Assembly (NCBI GenBank): GCA_903837345.1
Contig: CAILUG010000037.1
Span: forward strand, 1-64,000
Length of the DNA: 64,000 nt
Source: an uncultured Gammaproteobacteria bacterium
GTDB taxonomy: Bacteria; Pseudomonadota; Gammaproteobacteria; Pseudomonadales; Pseudohongiellaceae
Direction: 5' to 3'
The notes below the pieces were generated by a model. That model saw nothing but the letters and a program-made list of their open reading frames with translations, did not search any database and had not been told where the DNA came from. This document shows, one piece after another, positions 1 to 7,936 of the stretch. The translations under genes and the position numbers were made by a program. Each line of letters begins with the position of its first letter. The first letter of the stretch is position 1.

Positions 1-87
1 ATTACCCATCATTGCGACATCCTGGAAACCGGCAATGACTCTTACCGCTTCAAACACCATAAAAGTGGTGCCAAGAAAGGTCGCTAG
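1..87 (+). CDS. istB: IstB-like ATP-binding protein of IS21 family, C-terminal fragment
   Basis: This is the last 28 codons of an open frame entering from the left edge, ending in TAG at 85-87. The translation contains HHCDILETGNDSYRFK, which matches the conserved IstB C-terminus (HHC-I-ETG-SWRFK). IstB is the AAA+ helper that works with the IstA transposase in IS21 transposition. The stop lies immediately before the terminal repeats, as expected for this family. Only the C-terminal tail is visible, so whether the gene is intact cannot be judged. Confidence 0.7.
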   Translation: MTHHCDILETGNDSYRFKHHKSGAKKGR

Positions 88-139
88 ACTGGAAAGTTTT
101 GGACGCTGACAGGTGGAAAGTTTTGGGCGCTGATTGACA
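1..139 (+). mobile_element. Right end of an IS21-family insertion sequence (partial)
   Basis: The window opens inside an insertion sequence. Bases 1-87 encode the C-terminus of an IstB-type helper ATPase. They are followed by two copies of a TGGAAAGTTTTGGRCGCTGAY unit (90-110 and 114-134, 24 bp apart), the multiple terminal repeats typical of IS21-family ends. The outer end reads ATTGACA, the complement of the usual TGTCAAT terminus, which puts the border near base 139. The element has landed in the integrase gene that follows. Its left part, istA and the target duplication lie outside the window. Confidence 0.75.
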
Positions 140-602
140 CTTCTCGTGCCTTGATGGCATGAATTGGTAATGCGCCGAGCTTGGGGAACAGGTGCAGAAC
201 CAAGGACCGCAGTGTGTCTTCGGCATGCTGCTCGGTGATCTTGCTGCTTTTGACCTCGTGCCATCTCCTAGCCACCACCTCCAGCGTGTTAGTCATGGCT
301 TCTGCATTTTGGCGATGCTGATCTTTGCGATGGGTCAGAGGGTCGATGTCCTGAGCCAGCAGTTCAAGATTCTCCTGCCGCTTCTGTCGGGCTATCGCGA
401 GTGACAGGGCAGGGTATTGGCCAAAGCTGAGGTTTGCCCGTTTTCGGGTGTAGGGGCGGCTGTAATTGAAGAGCCAGAGTTTGGTGCCGTTGGGCTTAAC
501 TCTAAGGTAAAGGCCATGTCCGTCTGCCAGGTTGTATTCCTTGGCCTTGGGCTTTGCCTGTTTGATCTCTGTATCGGTAAGGGGTTTGGTGGTTCTGCCC
601 AT
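84..602 (-). pseudogene. P4-type tyrosine integrase, N-terminal part, disrupted by an IS21-family element
   Basis: The gene begins at 602 with an Arm-type DNA-binding domain (DUF4102) typical of P4-like integrases: residues about 5-100, with the motif LADGHGLYLRVKPNGTKLW and the following SFGQYPALSLAIAR. The start of the core-binding region (about 110-154) follows. At codon 154-155 the frame runs into the IS end (base 139) and stops after 18 foreign residues. A full integrase has about 400 residues and a catalytic R-H-R-Y domain, which is missing here, so the product should be inactive. It lies 166 bp from the 3' end of ssrA, a standard position for an integrase whose island inserted into the tmRNA gene. 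Confidence 0.85.
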
Positions 603-768
603 TTTGTAACACCGTGAAAATCGCCCCTAGGGGGCGTGTTACAAGTGATGTTACTTAAATTTTAGGATGCTGCAAACCGCCATCGGACGCTAATGGACAG
701 ATATTCGTTGATTTATAAGGGGATTTATTTGTTTTTCGTCCGTCCCTGGACGCTATTGATGTTCAAGT
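603..768. other. Integrase upstream region and presumed island junction at ssrA 3' end
   Basis: This 166-bp stretch between the integrase start and the tmRNA 3' end holds no gene. In islands of this type the att core is the 3' end of the RNA gene, so one copy should overlap about 769-800. The second copy would be at the far end of the island, outside the window. A small inverted repeat (CGTCC-AG-GGACG) sits near 740-751 but lacks the T-run needed for a terminator of ssrA. Confidence 0.4.
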
Positions 769-1125
769 TGGTGGAGGCGGGGGGATTTGAACCCCCGTCC
801 GTCAGTACGCGTCCATTGGATCTACATGTTTAGCTTCGTCTACTTTTTGACCTCGCACCGCCCGACGGGCAGGGTGTGAAAGGCGAGTCCAGTGTGTTTT
901 AGCGGATTGGCCCCGGACATGCCGCACCGCGATCCTGTTCTATATGACGATTGCGATCACTGGTTTACAGGCATCCCGGTGGCAATCGTTAGCGGCCCTT
1001 AGGCTGCTAAAGCGTACGTTTCGTCGTTGGCAACTATTAAGTTGCATAGATTGATTTACGAGAGTCCATACCCTCTCGACATGCACCGCAGGCTTTGTGA
1101 CCGGCGTCGAATCCAGAACGCCCCC
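769..1125 (-). ncRNA. ssrA: tmRNA (transfer-messenger RNA)
   Basis: tmRNA rescues stalled ribosomes together with SmpB. The 3' end reads TTCAAATCCCCCCGCCTCCACCA on the minus strand, ending in encoded CCA at 769. The 5' end GGGGGCGTTCTGGATTCGAC at 1125 pairs with it as a seven-base-pair acceptor stem including one G-U pair. The tag frame (999-1031) encodes ANDETYALAA followed by TAA; the resume codon is GCC. The length of 357 nt is normal for gammaproteobacteria. A TATCAT -10 candidate lies at 1140-1145, about eight bases before a likely precursor start. I found no convincing -35. The partner smpB is 6.8 kb away, separated by an accessory block. Confidence 0.95.
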
Positions 1126-1192
1126 TGTTGTGAACAAGCATGATACCACGCCTGGGTAGGGGCGTTTTGGCAAACATCAAGGGGTGACAGCT

Positions 1193-1214
1193 GCGGTTCA
1201 GCTACGTGAACCGC
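1193..1214. other. Perfect 8-bp hairpin downstream of the secreted-protein operon
   Basis: GCGGTTCA (1193-1200) and TGAACCGC (1207-1214) form an eight-base-pair stem with a six-base loop, nine bases beyond the stop of the gene at 1223. There is no T-run on either side, so it is not a classical intrinsic terminator. It may protect the mRNA 3' end. Confidence 0.4.
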
Positions 1215-1222
1215 GTGGCTGG

Positions 1223-1996
1223 TCAGAAGGCGGCCTGGGTCTGGCCGTTGGCGTCGATCGGGTGCCGGTTATTTTCTTCGCACACGTATTCCAGAATGTC
1301 CCAGCCGCGGTCACGGCGGAAGGTGTGGGTGCGGTGCCAGGGTTGGCCCAGCACTTCCGGATCAACAAAGGTGAAGTCGAGATGCAGCAGGTCCTTGTTG
1401 TCCTTGTCCAGATAGATGCGTTCGTTGATCTTGAGTTTGTCGCTGTTGGTGATGCCCACTTCGCCCAGGCGTTGGCCTGCCCTTGTGCCCACGGTATCAA
1501 CCACCAGCGTCTGGCCTTCCCAGTGGCCCACTGAGTAACCGAAATAGTTGGGATCGAGTTCGTCGGCAGTCGGCAGCTTGCGGCCATCGGTATAGATGCG
1601 GCGCACCATCATCAGCGCTTCCTGGTTCACCACGATCTTGCCGGGGGTAAACAGGAATTCGAGACTGTAGGGCATCACCATCATGTAAGGCATGCCCACC
1701 GGTTCGCAGTTGTTGAGCTTCTCGGGAATTTCGTAATGGGGGTTGGCCGCTACTTTGGCTTTTTCTTCGTCATAGTGTTTTTTGTATTTGCCGAGCAGCA
1801 CCGGTTGGTCACCGCCGATTCTGCCGATATTGGGCTGCCAGATGCCGCGCCAGTCAGGCAGTTGGTCGAGTTCGGCATAACTCACATGGTCGGAGCTGGC
1901 CGGATAGATGGTGCGCGCAGGTTTCGGCTGGGCCAGCAACGTGGTTGCCGCCAGGGCCAGGGTCAGTGCGGAAATTCCCAGCAGGATTTTTTTCAT
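1223..1996 (-). CDS. Secreted protein of an uncharacterised family with GHWEG motif (DUF6152 partner)
   Basis: The 257-residue product has a Sec signal peptide (residues 1-22, cleavage after LLA). Two paralogues are encoded at 20450 and 21357. Shared marks are a Cys followed by P-x-G (C97), a YTDGR motif (about 136-140), the block YSVGHWEGQTLVVDTVG (about 154-170), a DP..PW motif (about 212-220) and a C-terminal Cys in [YFH]xC[EQ] (C239). The two conserved cysteines suggest a periplasmic disulfide; this is inference. The start at 1996 is preceded by GGGAG. Its neighbour, the DUF6152 gene, ends 26 bp upstream on the same strand, so the two are likely co-transcribed. No function is established for the family, and I do not propose a reaction. 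Confidence 0.8.
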   Translation of the reverse strand: MKKILLGISALTLALAATTLLAQPKPARTIYPASSDHVSYAELDQLPDWRGIWQPNIGRIGGDQPVLLGKYKKHYDEEKAKVAANPHYEIPEKLNNCEPVGMPYMMVMPYSLEFLFTPGKIVVNQEALMMVRRIYTDGRKLPTADELDPNYFGYSVGHWEGQTLVVDTVGTRAGQRLGEVGITNSDKLKINERIYLDKDNKDLLHLDFTFVDPEVLGQPWHRTHTFRRDRGWDILEYVCEENNRHPIDANGQTQAAF

Positions 1997-2022
1997 GGTT
2001 TGCTCCCGGCGAAGTCCGCAGT

Positions 2023-2433
2023 TCATTTCTTGTTGTCGGCACAGAAGGCTTGGCCGGCACCGACGTCGCAATAATATTGGCCGTTGGCCATTTTGATCGC
2101 GACAAAGCGCCCGCCGTTTTTGCCATTGGCATAGGGATTTATCGTGATTTCCACCTGATCGCCGGCTTTCACCATGCCTTCAGCGAAGCCGCGGCGGGTC
2201 AGATGCACCTTGCTGGTGAATTCAACACCCCAGCGCTCGGTGCCGCCCTTGGGATTGGCTACATCGAGAAAAATCCACACGTGCGGGTTGGTCCACTGCA
2301 CTTCGTTTACTTTGCCGGCGATGGTGACCTGTTTGTTCTGGTCGAACATCGAAAAGCTGTGGTGGGCCAGCACCAGACTGGAAAAGCTGCCTAACAGGCC
2401 TATGAGCAGAAAGCGTGTAATTGTCTTGATCAT
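2023..2433 (-). CDS. DUF6152 family secreted protein
   Basis: The 136-residue product has a clear signal peptide (residues 1-23). Cleavage after VLA would leave a mature N-terminus of His-His-Ser. The remaining body of about 110 residues contains the family pattern EVQWTNPHVWIFLDV (about 44-58), and two cysteines (in YYCDVGAGQAFC) near the C-terminus. The family is of unknown function. A relative is fused to the N-terminus of the protein at 21357. Translation probably starts at 2433, with GAGGG nine bases upstream. It is the first gene of a two-gene operon and diverges from the ankyrin gene across 112 bp. An exposed N-terminal His could in principle bind metal; that is speculation. Confidence 0.8.
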   Translation of the reverse strand: MIKTITRFLLIGLLGSFSSLVLAHHSFSMFDQNKQVTIAGKVNEVQWTNPHVWIFLDVANPKGGTERWGVEFTSKVHLTRRGFAEGMVKAGDQVEITINPYANGKNGGRFVAIKMANGQYYCDVGAGQAFCADNKK

Positions 2434-2545
2434 GGTGAAGTTCCCTCTGAGTGACCGGCGGAGGATAGCGGAAATCCGGGGCGCACGTCATTATCAAATA
2501 GCCAGCGGCGGGTGTTCGGCTATACTTCTGCCCCTGAGGTGGCAC

Positions 2546-4132
2546 ATGTCCCTTTATGGTAAGAGAACATTGATGTTGGTGCTGGGCCTGGCACTGTCAC
2601 TTGACTGTGCAGCCGCAGGCACTACTCCATTGAATGAGGCTGCTGCTGCCGGCAACCTCAAGCAACTGCGTTCCCTTTTAGGCAAAAGCATAACGGTCGA
2701 CAGCCCCGGGGTCGATGGCAGCACAGCCTTGCTGGTGGCAGTGGAAAACGAGCAGCTGGATGCAGTAAAACTGCTGCTGCAAAGCCATGCCAATCCCAAT
2801 GCTGCCAATCGTTACAAGGTGGTGCCGCTTTATCTCGCCGCTCTCAATGGCAACACTCCCATCCTGTCGGCGCTGCTGACGGCCGGTGCCGATCCGAATG
2901 GTTCGGCACCCTCGGGTGAAACCTTGCTGATGACAGCGGCCCGCACCGGCAAGGCCAAGGCCATGCAGGCCCTGCTGGATGCCGGCGCCAAAGTGGATGC
3001 ACGCGATGCCGAATTCGGCCAGAGCGCGCTGATGCTGGCTGCACGTGGCAACAATGCCGAGGCCATCAGTCTGTTGCTCGACCGTGGCGCCGACATCAAT
3101 GCCGCCACCCGCATCGGCGAACCCCCGGCGTTTGTGCCGCCTTGCAAGGGCACTGGTTGTGGTTCGGAGGGAGTGGGCATCAATCGCGGCGGCTTGCCCG
3201 ATCGTGGTCGCCGCGACATGACCAAGGGTGGTATGACGCCACTCTTGTATGCAGCCCGTGAAGGTTTGACCGCGGCCGCAGCCGTGCTGATCAAGCGCGG
3301 CGCCAATATTGAACAGGCTGAAGCCAACGGCATCAAGCCGCTGTTGATGGCGCTGCTGAGCAACCAGTTGGCCGTGGCTGATCTGCTGCTGGATGCGCAC
3401 GCCAATGTAAATGTCGATGATTTCTGGGGGCGCACGCCACTGTGGGCCGCTATAGAGCAGCGCGATCTCGACATGAGCAGCCGGCTGGAAGACGCTCCCA
3501 CCAGCAACCACATTGATCGCGATGCGGTGCTGCCGGTGATCAAGCGTTTGCTGGCAGCCGGCGCCAACGTGAATGCGCGCACCCGCGAAGTGCCGCCGCC
3601 CCGCAAATGGCTGTATGTGCTCAATGATGTGTCGTGGGTGGATTTCACCGGGCAGACCGCGTTTCTGCGCGCGGCATTTTCCGGCGATACCACGGTGATG
3701 AATCTGCTTTTGCAGTATGGCGCTGATCCCAATCTGCCCACCCAGGGCGGCACCACGCCGTTGATGGCAGCTTCGGGTGTAGGTTGGGTGGTGGCACAAA
3801 CCTACACCGAATCCACCGCAAGTTTGCTGGAAGCGATCCGTATCTGTCTCGCACACGGCGCTGATGTGAATGCCGTCAATTCCATGGGCTTGACCGCAGT
3901 GCTCGGTGCCGCCAACAAAGGCGGTGACGACATCATCCGCCTGCTGGCTGCCAATGGCGCCAAGCTGAATGCAGTGGATGTGCAAGGCCGCGATGCCTAT
4001 CGCTGGGCCGGCGGAGTATTCCTGGCAGCAGTCGGTGCCGAGCTGAAAGCCCATACCATATTGGTGCTGGACGAGCTAAATGGTCGTGCGCCTTCCAGGC
4101 CGCCCAGTGCCGAAACACCGGTGAAACCATAA
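2546..4132 (+). CDS. Exported ankyrin-repeat protein
   Basis: The 528-residue product begins with a signal peptide (MLVLGLALSLDCAAAG, about residues 10-25) and then consists of ankyrin repeats. Repeat signatures such as GETLLMTAARTGKAKAMQAL, GMTPLLYAAREG and TALLVAVEN with LL-AGA-PN ends recur about ten times. A cysteine-bearing insert (PPCKGTGCGSEG, about residues 198-209) interrupts the array. Ankyrin repeats mediate protein binding; here that would occur in the periplasm. The frame is open further upstream, but the ATG at 2546 is preceded by GAGGTGG and gives the signal peptide, so it is preferred. The stop at 4132 abuts the ATG of the DUF1592-type gene, implying co-transcription and a shared role with it. 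Confidence 0.85.
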   Translation: MSLYGKRTLMLVLGLALSLDCAAAGTTPLNEAAAAGNLKQLRSLLGKSITVDSPGVDGSTALLVAVENEQLDAVKLLLQSHANPNAANRYKVVPLYLAALNGNTPILSALLTAGADPNGSAPSGETLLMTAARTGKAKAMQALLDAGAKVDARDAEFGQSALMLAARGNNAEAISLLLDRGADINAATRIGEPPAFVPPCKGTGCGSEGVGINRGGLPDRGRRDMTKGGMTPLLYAAREGLTAAAAVLIKRGANIEQAEANGIKPLLMALLSNQLAVADLLLDAHANVNVDDFWGRTPLWAAIEQRDLDMSSRLEDAPTSNHIDRDAVLPVIKRLLAAGANVNARTREVPPPRKWLYVLNDVSWVDFTGQTAFLRAAFSGDTTVMNLLLQYGADPNLPTQGGTTPLMAASGVGWVVAQTYTESTASLLEAIRICLAHGADVNAVNSMGLTAVLGAANKGGDDIIRLLAANGAKLNAVDVQGRDAYRWAGGVFLAAVGAELKAHTILVLDELNGRAPSRPPSAETPVKP

Positions 4133-6592
4133 ATGACTGAATTTGCACAGCAGTACAAAAGCCGTCGGCCAGCAGAGTTTTCTGCGACCGTTTGCCGCCT
4201 GGACGGCGGCAACCGAGCCCCCATGGACGGGTTTACGGCGTGTCGCAGAAGACTCTGCTGGCCGACGGCTCTGCTCTGTATCTTTTCAGCTGTAATTTTG
4301 TTGTTGGCCCCATTAAGCAATGCCCAGCAACTCAGCAGCGCACAGTGGGACACCTTGCAGACATACTGCACCAAATGCCACAACCTCGATGATTTCTTCG
4401 GCGGCTTTGCGATCGACACGCTGACGCCGGCGGATGTACACAAGGACGCCGAGTTGTGGGAAAAAATCGTTCGCAAATTGCGCGGCGGCATGATGCCGCC
4501 ACCCGAGAATCCGCGGCCGCCGCAACGCGAGCTCACCGCGCTGGTGGGCAATCTTGAAACAGCGCTCGACAAAGCTGCTGCACAGCATCCCAATCCTGGT
4601 GCGGTGCTGCTGCACCGGATGAATCGCAACGAATATGCCAATGCCGTGCGTGATTTGCTGGCGCTGCCGGTGCGTGGTGCCGACCTGATGCCGTCGGATG
4701 ATTCCGCCGCGGGTTTTGACAACATCGCCAGCGCGTTGAGTTTGTCGCCGGCCTTGATGCAATCCTATGTCACTGCCGCTGCCAAGATCAGCCGACTGGC
4801 GATAGGGGATGTTGCTGCCAGTTCCACCGTTACCGGCTTCCAGCCACCGAGCGGCGTCTCGCAGTCAGTGAATGTGCAGGGTTTGCCGCTGGGAACCCGC
4901 GGCGGCATGGCGGTGAAATATGTGTTTCCGCTGGATGCCGACTATGAGTTCAACATTCGCCGTCAGGGTGTCAACAATTTCAATTTGCCGGCGGTGGGGC
5001 TGAAGGATCCGCTGGAAGTTTCCGTCGACGGTGAGCGGGTGGCTCTGTTGCCGGCCGACAAACCGCCGCGCGTGAAAGTGCATGTGAGTGCCGGCGCCAG
5101 AACCATCCGGATCGCGTTCTTGCACACGGCGCCCGAGCAGGAAGTGGATGACATGTATGCGATCCATGCCAACAGCGCCAGCATTGGCGGTTTTGATCTG
5201 ACCGGTCCGCTCAATGTCACCGGCCTTGGCAATACCGACAGCCGCAAAAAAATATTTGTGTGCATGCCGCATGAAACTGCCGAAGAACCGGTGTGTGCGC
5301 GGCAAATTCTCACCACGCTGGCGGCGCGCGCGTGGCGCGCACCGGTGGGTGAGGCGGCGGTGGATGACCTGATGGGTTTCTATCAGCAAGGCCAGAAAGT
5401 GCGAGGCTTTGAATCCGGCGTGCAATACGCGCTGGCGCGCATCCTGGTGGATCCGCGTTTTGTCTATCGGTTCGAAAAGGAACCCGAAAACATCGCGGCG
5501 GGCCAGAGTTATGCGCTGGATGATTTCGAGCTGGCTTCACGGTTGTCGTTCTTTTTGTGGAGCAGCATTCCCGATGATGCCTTGCTGCAAGCTGCCGGCA
5601 ACCACCAGCTGATTCAGCCGGCCCAACTGCAAGCGCAGACCAACCGCATGCTGGCCGATCCGCGTGCGGCGGCGCTGGTGGAAAACTTTGCCGCGCAATG
5701 GTTGTCATTGCGCACGCTCGACACCATCAACCCCACTTCCACTGACTATGACGGCACTTTGCGGGAGTCGATGAAGCGTGAGACGGAACTGCTGTTCACC
5801 AGCATCCTGCGTGAAGATCGCAGCGTGCTCGATCTGCTCGATGCCGACTACACGTTCGTGGATGAAAGACTGGCGCGGCACTATGGGATTCCCAATATCC
5901 AGGGCAGCCGTTTCCGCAAGGTGAAAATCACCGATGTGAATCGCCGCGGCCTGCTCGGGCAAGCCAGCATCCTGACGCTGACCTCAGCGCCCAACCGCAC
6001 GTCACCGGTCAAACGCGGGCAGTGGATACTCGACAATATTCTGGGCACGCCGCCACCACCACCACCGCCGGGTGTGGAAATCAAACTCGACCAGCCGGCC
6101 GCGCCGGGCGCTGCGCCCACCACCATGCGGCAGAGGATGGAACAGCATCGCGCCAATCCTTCCTGTGCTGCCTGCCATGGCATGATTGATCCGATTGGTT
6201 TTGCACTGGAAAATTTTGATGCGGTTGGCAAATGGCGTGACAGCACCGCCGGCCAGCCGGTCAATGCCGCATCAAAACTGTGGGATGGCACGCCGGTCAA
6301 CGGCGCTGCCAGCCTGCGCAACATTCTGATGGCAAAAAGTGAAAACTTCGTTGAAGTAGTGACCGAAAAATTGCTGGCCTACGGGCTGGGACGCAAAGTC
6401 GAGTATTATGATATGCCAACGGTGCGTGCCATCGTGCGGGCAGCCAAGCGCGACAATTACAAGTTGAGCAGTCTGGTAAAAGGCGTGGTTGCCAGCCAGG
6501 CTTTCCAGCAGCGCGTCAAGCTTGCAGCCACACCCAATACTGCAGTGGCTGTTGGTGGAGTTGCCAGCATTGAAGCGGCCAAGGAGAACTGA
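4133..6592 (+). CDS. DUF1592-type secreted multi-domain protein with two CxxCH motifs
   Basis: The 819-residue frame has an N-terminal cytochrome-like motif CTKCH (79-83), the DUF1587/1595/1592/1588/1585 order typical of this family, the GTPPPPPPPGVE proline run and a second CAACH motif (678-682), followed by DPIGFALENFD. Such proteins are predicted to be extracytoplasmic c-type haem proteins; their reaction is unknown. They almost always sit beside a DUF1552 gene, as here (4 bp away). The start is uncertain. ATG 4133 abuts the upstream stop, but the first 30 codons are encoded by a structured repeat (4160-4270). An ATG at 4223 would give a good signal peptide with n-region RRR, hydrophobic ALLCIFSAVILLLAPL and cleavage after SNA, but it lacks a ribosome-binding site. 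Confidence 0.85.
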   Translation: MTEFAQQYKSRRPAEFSATVCRLDGGNRAPMDGFTACRRRLCWPTALLCIFSAVILLLAPLSNAQQLSSAQWDTLQTYCTKCHNLDDFFGGFAIDTLTPADVHKDAELWEKIVRKLRGGMMPPPENPRPPQRELTALVGNLETALDKAAAQHPNPGAVLLHRMNRNEYANAVRDLLALPVRGADLMPSDDSAAGFDNIASALSLSPALMQSYVTAAAKISRLAIGDVAASSTVTGFQPPSGVSQSVNVQGLPLGTRGGMAVKYVFPLDADYEFNIRRQGVNNFNLPAVGLKDPLEVSVDGERVALLPADKPPRVKVHVSAGARTIRIAFLHTAPEQEVDDMYAIHANSASIGGFDLTGPLNVTGLGNTDSRKKIFVCMPHETAEEPVCARQILTTLAARAWRAPVGEAAVDDLMGFYQQGQKVRGFESGVQYALARILVDPRFVYRFEKEPENIAAGQSYALDDFELASRLSFFLWSSIPDDALLQAAGNHQLIQPAQLQAQTNRMLADPRAAALVENFAAQWLSLRTLDTINPTSTDYDGTLRESMKRETELLFTSILREDRSVLDLLDADYTFVDERLARHYGIPNIQGSRFRKVKITDVNRRGLLGQASILTLTSAPNRTSPVKRGQWILDNILGTPPPPPPPGVEIKLDQPAAPGAAPTTMRQRMEQHRANPSCAACHGMIDPIGFALENFDAVGKWRDSTAGQPVNAASKLWDGTPVNGAASLRNILMAKSENFVEVVTEKLLAYGLGRKVEYYDMPTVRAIVRAAKRDNYKLSSLVKGVVASQAFQQRVKLAATPNTAVAVGGVASIEAAKEN
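4160..4270. repeat. Structured repeat element copy 1: 29-bp inverted arms around a hairpin core
   Basis: Left arm 4160-4188 and right arm 4242-4270 are inverted copies over 29 bp with one mismatch. Next to the left arm is an inner perfect hairpin, TTGCCGCC/GGCGGCAA (4192-4199 and 4205-4212). The inner ends TCTGCGACCG and GGCGTGTCGCAGA are shared with copy 2 (14849-15026), whereas the outer 17-20 bp of the arms are not. The element lies inside the 5' part of the DUF1592-type gene and encodes in-frame residues. The middle segment (about 4213-4240) resembles repeat sequences I associate with other gammaproteobacterial genomes, but I cannot verify this. Confidence 0.75.
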
Positions 6593-6595
6593 TCG

Positions 6596-7930
6596 ATGTT
6601 CCTGAGCAAGAAACATTTGTCCCGGCGCACACTGTTGCGCGGACTCGGCACGACCATAGCGTTGCCCTTGCTGGATGCGATGATTCCGGCGGCGACGGCA
6701 CTGGCGCAGACAGCTGCAGTGTCGCGTCCACGTCTCACCTGCATCTACATTCCGCACGGCGCCACCATGGATTTGTGGACACCTGCCACCACCGGCAAGG
6801 ATTTCGCGTTTTCGCAGATACTCAAACCGCTCGAACCGTTCCGGCAAAGCCTGAATGTCATCAGCAAACTGGCGCACAAGCAGGTAGCGCCATGGGTGGG
6901 TGAAGACAGCGGTGGCGCCGAAAATCACGGGCGCGCAGTGGCGGCATTCCTGACCGGAGCGCATCCGGTAAAAGGTGATATCGCCAAAGTCGGTGTGTCG
7001 ATGGATCAACTGGCAGCGAAGACCATAGGCCAGGACACGCCCTTGCCATCGATGGAATTGACGATAGAGCCGGCCGGGCTGTCCTGTGACAGTAATCTGA
7101 CCTGTGCCTATCGCAACACCATGTCATGGAAATCCGAGTCGTCGCCGTTGCCGATGGAAAACAATCCACAGCTGGTGTTTGAACGCCTGTTTGGCGATGG
7201 CAGCACCGAAACCCAGCGCCGTGAGCGGCGCGCACAATCATCCAGCCTGCTCGATTCCATTGGCAGCCAGGTATCGCAACTGCAGCGTGGCATATCGGTG
7301 GCCGACCGCGCCCGCCTCGATGACTACTTGCAGGAAGTGCGTGAAATCGAACGGCGCGTGCAGCGGGTGGCAGCCAAGCTGAAACCTGACATGGTGTTGC
7401 CGGATGCGCCTTCCGGCATTCCGGCCAATTTCGAAACGCATCTGGAATTGATGTTTGATCTGCAGGTGCTGGCGTTCAAGACCGAGATCACCCGCATCTC
7501 CACCATGATGATGGCGCGCGAAGGTTCCAACACGCGTTATCCCGGCAGCAATGTGGCGGAAGGTTTCCACAACGCCTCCCATCACAGCAACGACCGCAAG
7601 AACATGGAGCAGTTTGCGCTGATCAATCATTACCACATCGTACAAATCGCCAAATTCCTCGGCAAATTGCAGGCCACGCCGGACGGTGACAGCAATCTGT
7701 TGCACAACTCGATGGTGCTGTACGGCAGCAGCCTCAGCGATGCCAACGAACACAACTTTGATCCGCTGCCGGTGATTGTGGCGGGCAATGCCGGTGGCCG
7801 GCTGCAAGGCAATCGCCATCTGGAATTTGCCCAGCACACGCCGATGGCGAATCTGATGCTGGCCATGCTGCACAAACTGGATGTGCCGGTCGACAGCATC
7901 GGCGATTCCACCGAGCCGCTGACAATCTGA
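6596..7930 (+). CDS. DUF1552 domain protein, Tat-exported
   Basis: The 444-residue product opens with a twin-arginine signal, SRRTLLRG (residues 9-16), a hydrophobic stretch and an AxA cleavage region (ATALA), so it is predicted to leave the cytoplasm folded. The rest is a DUF1552 domain, with marks such as CIYIPHGATMDLWTP near the start, HHSNDRKN and the C-terminal YGSSLSDANEHNFDPLPVIV. The fold resembles sulfatase or alkaline-phosphatase-like secreted proteins in length and in its late His-Asn rich block, but no activity is known. It starts three bases after the DUF1592-type stop. These two families occur together in many genomes, so they probably act as one system with the ankyrin protein. 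Confidence 0.88.
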   Translation: MFLSKKHLSRRTLLRGLGTTIALPLLDAMIPAATALAQTAAVSRPRLTCIYIPHGATMDLWTPATTGKDFAFSQILKPLEPFRQSLNVISKLAHKQVAPWVGEDSGGAENHGRAVAAFLTGAHPVKGDIAKVGVSMDQLAAKTIGQDTPLPSMELTIEPAGLSCDSNLTCAYRNTMSWKSESSPLPMENNPQLVFERLFGDGSTETQRRERRAQSSSLLDSIGSQVSQLQRGISVADRARLDDYLQEVREIERRVQRVAAKLKPDMVLPDAPSGIPANFETHLELMFDLQVLAFKTEITRISTMMMAREGSNTRYPGSNVAEGFHNASHHSNDRKNMEQFALINHYHIVQIAKFLGKLQATPDGDSNLLHNSMVLYGSSLSDANEHNFDPLPVIVAGNAGGRLQGNRHLEFAQHTPMANLMLAMLHKLDVPVDSIGDSTEPLTI

Positions 7931-7936
7931 AAACTG

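Noticed and set aside
735-768. Terminator downstream of tmRNA
   Set aside because: A CGTCC-AG-GGACG stem exists but there is no T-run in the direction of transcription; the native terminator was probably displaced by the island.
2174-2545. Longer N-terminus for the ankyrin protein
   Set aside because: It would overlap the DUF6152 coding region on the opposite strand and bury the signal peptide 120 residues inside the protein.
2678-4054. 458-codon open frame on the minus strand inside the ankyrin gene
   Set aside because: Cys/His/Gln-rich translation with no domain pattern; the opposite strand has clear ankyrin repeats and a signal peptide, so this is a shadow.
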